Source: JBHYGK01 sp051859045 (lineage in GTDB: Bacteria; Pseudomonadota; Gammaproteobacteria; Xanthomonadales; Xanthomonadaceae). From it: 27,213 bases of DNA. The notes below the pieces were generated by a model. That model was not told the DNA's origin, made no database searches, and saw only the letters and a list, made by a program, of their open reading frames with translations. The translations under genes and the position numbers were made by a program. The DNA is taken from assembly GCA_051859045.1 (NCBI GenBank), contig JBHYGK010000030.1, positions 1-27,213 on the forward strand, read 5' to 3'. This document shows positions 21,559 to 27,213 of this stretch, piece after piece (position 1 is the stretch's first letter; every line of letters starts with the position of its first letter).

Positions 21559-22008
21559 ATGTACCTGCTGTCGAAGTCGCTGCACCTGCTGTTCGTCGTG
21601 GCCTGGATGGCGGCGGTGTTCTACCTGCCGCGGATCCTGGTGAACATCGCCGAGGACGGCGCCCCGGGCGCCGTGCGCGACCGCCTGGTGCTGATGGGGC
21701 GCCGCCTGTACCGCTTCGGCCACGTGATGTTCGGCCTCGCGGTGGGCTTCGGCCTGTGGCTGTGGTTCGGCCCGAAGGCCTCGGCCGCGATGCCGCCGGT
21801 GGTGGTGATGCCCAACATCGGCTGGATGCACGCCAAGCTGACCCTGGTGGCGCTGCTGCTGGCCTACTTCATCTGGACCGGCCGCATGCTCAAGGGCGTC
21901 GCGGCCGGCGCAACGCCGCGTTCCGGCACCTGGCTGCGCTGGTTCAACGAACTCCCGATCTTCGCGCTTCTCGCGGTGATCTGGCTGGTGCTCGCCAAGC
22001 CGTTCTGA
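21559..22008 (+). CDS. hemJ: Protoporphyrinogen IX oxidase HemJ
   Basis: A small membrane enzyme (149 aa, four helices) that oxidises protoporphyrinogen IX to protoporphyrin IX, the penultimate haem-synthesis step, in bacteria lacking HemG/HemY. The conserved start YLLSKSLHLLFVVAWMAAVF carries the essential His at residue 9, and GWMHAKLTLV carries the second conserved pair His91-Lys93. YLPRILV and the ending FNELPIFALLAVIWLVL are also typical. CGGAG (21545-21549) precedes ATG 21559. It lies between two transporter genes with no other haem gene in the window, a common situation for hemJ. CopD-like membrane proteins are distant look-alikes, but the His/Lys positions favour HemJ. Confidence 0.92.
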   Translation: MYLLSKSLHLLFVVAWMAAVFYLPRILVNIAEDGAPGAVRDRLVLMGRRLYRFGHVMFGLAVGFGLWLWFGPKASAAMPPVVVMPNIGWMHAKLTLVALLLAYFIWTGRMLKGVAAGATPRSGTWLRWFNELPIFALLAVIWLVLAKPF

Positions 22009-22043
22009 GCGCTTCTCCGACTCCCGCGCGGCGGGGGCATGGG

Positions 22044-22049
22044 CTATGG
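22044..22049 (+). promoter_or_regulatory. Possible -10 element before the symporter gene
   Basis: TATGGT lies 29 nt before GTG 22079. It overlaps an in-frame ATG (22046), which argues that the ATG belongs to the promoter and the GTG is the real start. Confidence 0.35.
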
Positions 22050-22078
22050 TGGCCCCGCCCCCGCCTGGACACCCGCCC

Positions 22079-23365
22079 GTGCCCCTGATCGCCCGCTGGT
22101 TCGCCATCCCCTTCTGGCAGCGCGTGCTCGGCGCGTTCGTGCTCGGCGCGCTCGCGGGCTGGCTCGCCGGCGACGCGGGCGTGCCCTGGTTCCAGCCGCT
22201 GGGCACGCTGTACATCACGCTGATCAAGATGATCGCCACGCCGCTGGTGTTCTTCGCGGTGCTCAGCGCGGTGGGCAGCCTCGCGGGGCAGGAGGGCATC
22301 GCCAGCCTCGGCGCGCGCACCTTCCTGTGGTTCGCCGCCACCGCCGCGCTGGCGGTGCTGGTGGGGCTCGGCGTCGCGCTGCTGCTGGGCCCGGGCGAGG
22401 GCGTCACCGGCCTCGCCAGCGCCGGCACCTACGTGGCGCGCGAGGTGCCCACGCCGGTGCAGGTGCTGCTCGACGTGGTGCCGGCCAACCCCTTCGCCGC
22501 GCTGGCCGAGGGCCGGATCCTGCAGGTCATCTTCTTCGCCGGCCTGCTCGGCTTCGCGCTGGTCAAGCTGGGCGAGCGCAGCGCGGGCCTGCGCAAGCTG
22601 GCCGGCGAGGCCAGCGACACCATGGTGCAGGTCACGCGCTTCGTGCTGGAAATGACGCCGATCGGCACGTTCGGCCTGATCGGCAGCCTGGTCGGCACCT
22701 ACGGTTTCGAGAAGCTGCTGCCGCTGGGCAGCTACATCGGCGCGCTGTATGTCGCCTGTGCGCTGCACATCGTCGTGGTCTACGGCAGCCTGCTGTTGGC
22801 GCATGGCCTGAATCCATGGAAGTTCTTCCGCGGCGCCGCGCCCGGCATGCAGGTGGCGTTCGCCAGTTCGTCCAGTTTCGCGTCGATGCCGGTGGCGCTG
22901 CGCAGCGTCACCCACAACCTCGGCGTGGACAAGGATTACGCGGCGTTCGCCGTTCCGCTGGGCGCCAGTATCAAGATGGACGGCTGCGGCGCGATCTATC
23001 CGGCGCTGACGTCGGTCTTCGTGGCGCAGTACTTCGGCCTGGACCTGTCGGTCAACCAGTACTTCCTGATCCTGCTGGCCTCGGTACTCGGCAGCTTCGG
23101 CACGGCGGGCGTGCCGGGCACGGCGACGGTGATGGTCACCGTGGTACTGAGTGCGGCCAACCTGCCACTGGAAGGCATCGGCCTGCTGGTGGCGATCGAC
23201 CGCATCCTCGACATGATGCGCACGATGACCAACGTCACCGGCCAGATGCTGGTGCCGGTGCTGGTCGCGAAGGAGGAGGGCCTGCTCGACGAGGCGGTGT
23301 TCGCCCGCGGCGGCGAGCTCGGCGTGGCCGACCCGGCCGCGGAGGCGGACGCGCCGCCGCGCTGA
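22079..23365 (+). CDS. Dicarboxylate/amino acid:cation symporter (DAACS family)
   Basis: A sodium- or proton-coupled transporter (428 aa) of the GltP/DctA/SstT superfamily, importing C4-dicarboxylates, glutamate/aspartate or similar acids across the inner membrane. Landmarks: helix 1 WQRVLGAFVLGALAGWLAG; LGTLYITLIKMIATPLVFFAVL; the serine-rich hairpin VAFASSSSFASMPVAL; PLGASIKMDGCGAIYPAL (the NMDGT-like motif, with DGC instead of DGT); and GVPGTATVMVT. Replacement of Asn and Thr around that motif hints at altered ion or substrate coupling. GTG 22079 is preferred to ATG 22046, whose 11 extra residues are Pro-rich and overlap a -10 element; neither has a strong ribosome site. From about 22620 to 23240 third positions carry more A and T than in the first third of the gene, suggesting recombination. 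Confidence 0.9.
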   Translation: MPLIARWFAIPFWQRVLGAFVLGALAGWLAGDAGVPWFQPLGTLYITLIKMIATPLVFFAVLSAVGSLAGQEGIASLGARTFLWFAATAALAVLVGLGVALLLGPGEGVTGLASAGTYVAREVPTPVQVLLDVVPANPFAALAEGRILQVIFFAGLLGFALVKLGERSAGLRKLAGEASDTMVQVTRFVLEMTPIGTFGLIGSLVGTYGFEKLLPLGSYIGALYVACALHIVVVYGSLLLAHGLNPWKFFRGAAPGMQVAFASSSSFASMPVALRSVTHNLGVDKDYAAFAVPLGASIKMDGCGAIYPALTSVFVAQYFGLDLSVNQYFLILLASVLGSFGTAGVPGTATVMVTVVLSAANLPLEGIGLLVAIDRILDMMRTMTNVTGQMLVPVLVAKEEGLLDEAVFARGGELGVADPAAEADAPPR

Positions 23366-23366
23366 G

Positions 23367-23384
23367 GCCCGCCGCGCGGCGGGC
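23367..23384. terminator. Palindrome at convergent junction
   Basis: GCCCGCCGCGCGGCGGGC is a perfect 18-nt palindrome 2 nt after the symporter stop, in the 42-bp gap to the convergent oxidoreductase gene. It can fold in both transcripts; no T-run. It closely resembles the palindrome at 12355-12370. Confidence 0.35.
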
Positions 23385-23407
23385 GGCCGTGCCTCCACGG
23401 CGCGCGC

Positions 23408-24439
23408 TCAGTCCCCCGGCAGCAGCACCAGCTTGCCCACCGTCGCGCCGGTGGCGATCGCGTCCATCGCGCGTCCGGCCTCGGCCAGCGGCCAGGTCGT
23501 CACCGGCGGCGCCACCAGGCGGCCGTCGGCGAAGCGCTCCAGCAGCCAGTGCATCCCCTCGGCCAGCCGCGCCGACTCCGCCTGCAGGAAGCTCAGGTTG
23601 CAGGCCAGCACGCTGCGGTTGGACTGGGTCATCGCCAGCGGGCTGAAGCGCGGCGTGCGCCACCAGTCCCAGGCCAGGCGCAGCCAGTTCAGGCGGCCGT
23701 CGCGCGGCAGCATGCTGGCGAAGCCGTAGATGCACAGGCGCCCGGTGGGCGCGAGGTGGGCGAAGCTGTCCGCCAGCGTCGCCACCCCGTTGGCGTCGAA
23801 CACCGCGTGGTAGCCCTCCGGGGCGAGCGCCCGCGCGCGCGGCCACAGCGTGGCGTCGCGCAGCAGCACGTCGGTGGCGCCGGCGGCCAGCGCGGCGGCG
23901 CGCTTGTGCTCGCCGCCGACCACGCCCACCGCGTCGGCGCCGGCCAGCCTGGCCAGCTGCAGCAGGGCCTGGCCGACGCCGCCGGCGGCGGAATGCACCA
24001 GCCAGCGCTCGCCGGGGCGCGGGTGCAGCTGCTGGTGGACCATGAACCACGCGGTCAGGAAGACGGTCGGGATCGCCGCGGCCTCGGCGGGCGACAGCGC
24101 GGCCGGGCGCGCGAACACCTGGCCGGCCTCGAGCAGCACGTGGGTGGCCCAGCCGTTGAACAGGCTCACGCCGATCACCGCGTCGCCCTCGCGCCAGCCG
24201 GCCACGCCGGCGCCGACGGCGTCGATCGTGCCCGCCACCTCGAAGCCCGGCGTGATCGGATAGCCATGCAGCTGCTTGGCCGAGGCGTACAGCCCGAGGC
24301 GGATGATGGTGTCGGCGTAGTTCAGGCCGGCGGCCTGCACCCGCACGCGCACCTGGCCCGGGCCGGGCGCCGGGGTCGGGGCCTCCTCGAGCCAGGTGCG
24401 GGCGCGCGAGCCGGGGCGGTCGATGCGGATCCGGCGCAT
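23408..24439 (-). CDS. MDR-family NADPH:quinone reductase-like oxidoreductase (VAT-1-like)
   Basis: A zinc-independent medium-chain dehydrogenase/reductase (343 aa), cytosolic, likely reducing quinones or activated alkenes with NADPH. The GroES-like domain shows VQAAGLNYADTIIRLGLY (about 35-52) and PGFEVAGTIDAVG. The nucleotide-binding domain shows ERWLVHSAAGGVGQALLQLARLAGA (Rossmann AAGGVG loop) and DANGVATLADSFAHLAPTGRLCIYGF. The structural and catalytic zinc cysteines of classical alcohol dehydrogenases are missing. The segment WDWWRTPRFSPLAMTQSNRSVLACNLSFL resembles VAT-1-like proteins. ATG 24439 lies 3 nt after the stop of the upstream glucosidase gene, so the two are one transcript. No functional link between a sugar-chain hydrolase and this reductase is apparent. 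Confidence 0.9.
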   Translation of the reverse strand: MRRIRIDRPGSRARTWLEEAPTPAPGPGQVRVRVQAAGLNYADTIIRLGLYASAKQLHGYPITPGFEVAGTIDAVGAGVAGWREGDAVIGVSLFNGWATHVLLEAGQVFARPAALSPAEAAAIPTVFLTAWFMVHQQLHPRPGERWLVHSAAGGVGQALLQLARLAGADAVGVVGGEHKRAAALAAGATDVLLRDATLWPRARALAPEGYHAVFDANGVATLADSFAHLAPTGRLCIYGFASMLPRDGRLNWLRLAWDWWRTPRFSPLAMTQSNRSVLACNLSFLQAESARLAEGMHWLLERFADGRLVAPPVTTWPLAEAGRAMDAIATGATVGKLVLLPGD

Positions 24440-24442
24440 GGC

Positions 24443-26989
24443 TCAGTCTCGCCCCGGGCCGGCGGCCTCGATCGCGTGGCGCAGCGCGTCGCGCCGCCGC
24501 AGCGCCGGCCAGCGCGCGGGGTCGTCGGCCTCGGCCGGCGAGGGCGGGGTGGCGAAGCGCAGCGTGCCGATCACCGCCGCCTGGCCCGGGAACACCGGCG
24601 TGCTCGCCAGCGCCGCGCCGTCGAGCGTCGCCGCGCGCCCGTCCCAGCGCAGCGCCTGCGCGCGCGCCGCGTGCGCGAACGCCACCCGGTGCCGGCCGCC
24701 GTCGGCGTCGAGCAGGTCGAGGGTGAGGGTGCGCGGCCGCGCGATCGGGGCGAAGGTCCAGGTCCAGGCGCCGTCGTCGCCGCGCGCCAGGCGCAGGTCC
24801 AGCCGCTCGCCGTCGCCGTAGGGCAGGCGCGCGCGGGCCTCGCGCCACGCCGCCGGCGGGGCCGGCACGAAGGCCAGCGCGTCGCGGGTGAGGTCGGGCC
24901 GGAAACCGAGGTAATCCTGGTAGGCGTTGCGCGCGAACTCCGCGACGCTCCAGCTCTGCGCGAAGGTGCCCGAGGGCACCGGGCGGCCGTCGGCGCCGGG
25001 CGCGGCGTCCACCAGCTCCGACATCGCGCCGCGCACGCCGTCCTCGAGGATCTGCCGGCCGAGTTCGCGGCTCAGCGCCCAGGCGTGCTCCTGCTGGCCG
25101 TGGCGGGTGAGCGCGGTGACGGTGAAGCCCGCGTTCCAGCCCCAGGGCGTGCCGTTGTGGTAGGCCGCGTCCTTGTGGTGGCGCGGGCCGTCGGGGCCGG
25201 GCGCGCGGTCCTCGTGGCGCGGGTGGAAGTCCGGGTGCGCGGGGTCGAGCGAGGCGATGCCGTGCGCGAACAGCAGCGCGTTCGCGGTCTCGCGCAGCAG
25301 CGCCGCCTCGGTGGCCGCATCGAGCAGGCGGCCCTCGGCGTCCTGCGACAGCGGGATCGACGCCAGCATCAGCGCGTTCGGGCGCAGGCGCGGATCGGCG
25401 CGGCCGTCGGCGCGCACCCGGTCGAGCACGCGCCCGTCGCGCACGAACACCCGCGCGAACGCCGCCCGCGCCCGCGCCGCGTGGGCCTCGAAGCGCGCCG
25501 CGGCGGCCTCGTCGCCGGCGAGGCGCGCGATCGCCGCGCCCGCGCGCAGGCCCTCGAACCACAGCGCCTGGATCTCGACCGCGCGATCGCCGCGCGGGCT
25601 CCACGCCAGGCCGCCGTCGATCCTGGCGTCCATCCAGGTGTCGGCGTCGTCGTGGGTGAGCAGCCCGTCGTCATCGACGTGGTGGGCCAGCGCGCCGTCG
25701 GCCCAGGCCTCGACCAGCGGCAGCAGGCGCGCGGCCTCGGCCTGGCCGCCGCCGGCGTAGCGCAGGGTCTCGAGCGCCTCGCGGACCATCCACGGGGTGC
25801 CGTCGACGGTGTTGTAGAGCGTGGTGGTGCCGGCGGAGACGCGGTTGGGCACGCGGCCGTAGTCGCGCTCGCGCGCGAGCTCGCCGCGCTGCTGGAAGCG
25901 CATGAAGTTCGCCAGCACCGCGTCGGCGGTGTCGAACATGCCGGCCACCAGCGCGGTGCCGGGCAGGGCGATGAAGGTGTCGCGGCCCCAGTTGTCGCGG
26001 AACCACGGCAGCCCCGCCCACAGGCCGGGGCCGTGCTCCTCGACGACGAACATCCAGGCGCTGGCCTTGGCCCAGGCCACGGCGCGGTCGTAGGCGTCGT
26101 CGCCGGTGGCGAGGTGGCTGCGCACCAGGCGCGCGTGGTGCGCGGCGCGGGTGTCGCCCCAGGCGTCGCGCGCGGCCAGGTCGCGGGCCAGCGCGGCGGC
26201 GGCCGCGGGCGTGTCGGCGAACGCCACGTGCAGGGTCAGCCGGCGGCCGGGCGCGGCGAGCTCGAACACCGGCGCCAGGGCGTCGCCCGCCAGCCCCAGG
26301 CGCGCGCGCAGCGGGAGGTCCAGCGCGACGATCCGCACCGGGCGGTCGGCGACGACCGCGGCCCAGGCCGGGTGGCGCGGGTCCGGCCACGCGGCGCCGT
26401 CGACCGGGCCGAGCAGCAGCACGTCGTGGCCCGCGGCGTCGGCGGCGGGATCGGCGCGCATCCGCAGCGGCGCCGGCGGGAGGTCCCAGCGCGGCGCCAA
26501 GGCCAGCCGCGCGGGCGCGTCGGCCTCGACGCGCAGGCTCATCGCCTGCACGCCCGCGTGCAGCATCAGCGCCTCGCGGGCGCCGGGGTAGGCGGTCTCG
26601 ACGCCCCAGGGCTGGATCATGCTGCCGAGGGCGTCGCGCCCGCGGTCGAGCAGGGCGCCGTCGCGCAGCGCGGCGTGGTCGCGCAGCCGCGTGCTGTCGC
26701 CGATCCGGTAGCCCACGCCGCCGCCCCAGGCGTGGGTGCGGCCCTCGACGTAGCCGCGCACGTTGTCGCCGAGCACGAAGGCCGCCTGCTCGCCGGCGGG
26801 CACGCGGATCCCGAGCCAGTCGAAGAACGCGGCCTCGCCGGGGACCATCGCGTCGCCGGCCGCGGGCGCGCGGTCGGCGGGCGGCGGGGGCGCGTGGAGC
26901 CGCGCGGCGCCCGTGGCGTCGGGGGCTTCGGGGGCGCCGACGGCGAGCGCCAGGGTCAAGGCGAGGACGGCGGCGAAGGGCGTCGGCAT
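24443..26989 (-). CDS. Secreted GDE_C-type (amylo-alpha-1,6-glucosidase-like) glycoside hydrolase
   Basis: An exported (alpha/alpha)6-barrel hydrolase (848 aa) related to the C-terminal half of glycogen debranching enzymes. Residues 1-17 (TPFAAVLALTLALAVGA) are a signal peptide. Residues ~40-290 are an N-terminal beta domain. The barrel spans about 300-700 with PWFRDNWGRDTFIALPG (326-341, the family's central substrate motif), GRVPNRVSAGTTTLYNTVDG, TWMDARIDGG and NGTPWGWNAGFTVTAL. The C-terminal ~130 residues form a beta domain. An export signal is unusual for glycogen metabolism, so the likely substrate is an extracellular or periplasmic alpha-glucan or oligosaccharide; this is inference. 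ATG 26989 is chosen because the signal peptide starts there; an upstream in-frame ATG (27043) adds Pro/Ser-rich sequence and overlaps the upstream terminator. Confidence 0.88.
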   Translation of the reverse strand: MPTPFAAVLALTLALAVGAPEAPDATGAARLHAPPPPADRAPAAGDAMVPGEAAFFDWLGIRVPAGEQAAFVLGDNVRGYVEGRTHAWGGGVGYRIGDSTRLRDHAALRDGALLDRGRDALGSMIQPWGVETAYPGAREALMLHAGVQAMSLRVEADAPARLALAPRWDLPPAPLRMRADPAADAAGHDVLLLGPVDGAAWPDPRHPAWAAVVADRPVRIVALDLPLRARLGLAGDALAPVFELAAPGRRLTLHVAFADTPAAAAALARDLAARDAWGDTRAAHHARLVRSHLATGDDAYDRAVAWAKASAWMFVVEEHGPGLWAGLPWFRDNWGRDTFIALPGTALVAGMFDTADAVLANFMRFQQRGELARERDYGRVPNRVSAGTTTLYNTVDGTPWMVREALETLRYAGGGQAEAARLLPLVEAWADGALAHHVDDDGLLTHDDADTWMDARIDGGLAWSPRGDRAVEIQALWFEGLRAGAAIARLAGDEAAAARFEAHAARARAAFARVFVRDGRVLDRVRADGRADPRLRPNALMLASIPLSQDAEGRLLDAATEAALLRETANALLFAHGIASLDPAHPDFHPRHEDRAPGPDGPRHHKDAAYHNGTPWGWNAGFTVTALTRHGQQEHAWALSRELGRQILEDGVRGAMSELVDAAPGADGRPVPSGTFAQSWSVAEFARNAYQDYLGFRPDLTRDALAFVPAPPAAWREARARLPYGDGERLDLRLARGDDGAWTWTFAPIARPRTLTLDLLDADGGRHRVAFAHAARAQALRWDGRAATLDGAALASTPVFPGQAAVIGTLRFATPPSPAEADDPARWPALRRRDALRHAIEAAGPGRD

Positions 26990-27040
26990 CGGCGGCGATG
27001 GCCTGCTCGGAGGGTCCCGAACGCTACCCGGGCCCGCCCC

Positions 27041-27076
27041 CAAAAGGAAACGGCCGGGGCGTCGCCGCCCCGGCCG
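27041..27076 (-). terminator. Intrinsic terminator after the putative helicase gene
   Basis: A perfect 11-bp stem (27051-27061 with 27066-27076), four-base loop, followed on the minus strand by TTTCCTTTTG (27050-27041). This is the only hairpin in the window with a T-rich tail. It separates the helicase gene from the glucosidase operon. Confidence 0.8.
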
Positions 27077-27114
27077 TCCATGTCGCGCGCTGCGGCGGCG
27101 TCAGCCGCCGGCGA

Positions 27115-27213
27115 TCACTCGCCGGCGCTGCGCGGGCGGCGCGGGCCGCCCTGGGTGCGCACGCCGTCGCGCGAGCCGCCGCGCGGGGCGGCGCCGTCGC
27201 GCGGGCCGCGCGG
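27115..27213 (-). CDS. C-terminal tail of a probable DEAD-box RNA helicase (partial)
   Basis: Only the last 32 codons before TGA (27117-27115) are in the window; the frame is open to the edge. The residues are Arg, Gly, Pro and Asp, in repeats such as PRGPRDG and SRDGVRTQGGPRRP. Basic RG-rich tails of this kind close RhlE/DeaD-type DEAD-box helicases in Xanthomonadaceae and bind RNA non-specifically. No catalytic motif is visible, so a different RG-rich RNA-binding protein is possible. The strong terminator 39 nt downstream confirms that a gene ends here. Confidence 0.5.
   Translation of the reverse strand, partial: PRGPRDGAAPRGGSRDGVRTQGGPRRPRSAGE

Noticed and set aside
22046..22078. ATG 22046 as symporter start
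   Set aside because: It adds a Pro-rich stretch with no family similarity and overlaps a TATGGT -10 element. GTG 22079 is preferred, though not proven.
1..27213. tRNA or rRNA genes and CRISPR arrays
   Set aside because: I looked for cloverleaf-like patterns, rRNA motifs and regularly spaced short repeats and found none.

Overview
The window is about 27 kb of very GC-rich DNA (third codon positions almost all G or C). It reads like a chromosomal segment of a Gammaproteobacterium of the Xanthomonadaceae (Lysobacter/Luteimonas-like). That assignment is inference from composition, gene content (MetX/MetY pair, periplasmic propeller-GGDEF proteins, PadR-HAAS pair, UMF1 transporter) and TANNNT -10 elements; no 16S or other marker is present. 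There are 17 complete protein genes, one very short leader gene, and a partial gene at each edge. I see no tRNA, rRNA, CRISPR array, prophage or intact insertion sequence.

Region 1 (1-2763, minus strand): a sulfur amino-acid operon. A TTGACA promoter reads into a 38-codon leader peptide with a dense Met/Cys codon cluster. Next come three RNA segments that pair in mutually exclusive ways, then metY (O-acetylhomoserine sulfhydrylase) and metX (homoserine/serine O-acyltransferase), which overlap by 4 nt. The layout fits ribosome-sensed attenuation by Met/Cys supply.

Region 2 (2764-3500): no protein gene. It holds two copies, in opposite orientation, of a roughly 235-nt structured element. The conserved blocks of the two copies are nearly identical, but their stems differ in sequence and remain fully complementary, which is covariation. 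I do not recognise the family. The leader/attenuator and this element are the best candidates for something undescribed.

Region 3 (3501-12346, plus strand): an isolated urocanase gene (hutU); then three tandem diguanylate cyclases with different sensors (periplasmic propeller plus Y_Y_Y, cytosolic GAF, seven-helix membrane domain) spaced 4 nt and 1 nt apart; then a 407-residue protein with a receiver-like N-terminus.

Region 4 (12371-14519, minus strand): a cyclophilin-type lipoprotein and the stress kinase SrkA. Region 5 (14648-18637, plus strand): a PadR repressor with an operator inside its own promoter spacer, its overlapping HAAS-domain membrane partner, an AlkX/YcaQ-type DNA glycosylase, and a YliI-type sugar dehydrogenase lipoprotein. 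Region 6 (18663-20040, minus strand): a SAM methyltransferase and a secreted lipase.

Region 7 (20196-23365, plus strand): a UMF1 transporter, HemJ, and a dicarboxylate/amino-acid:cation symporter whose second half is less GC-rich. Region 8 (23408-27213, minus strand): an MDR oxidoreductase directly downstream of a secreted GDE_C-type glucosidase, then a T-tailed terminator and the last 32 codons of a probable DEAD-box RNA helicase. GC-rich palindromes lie at all three convergent gene junctions.
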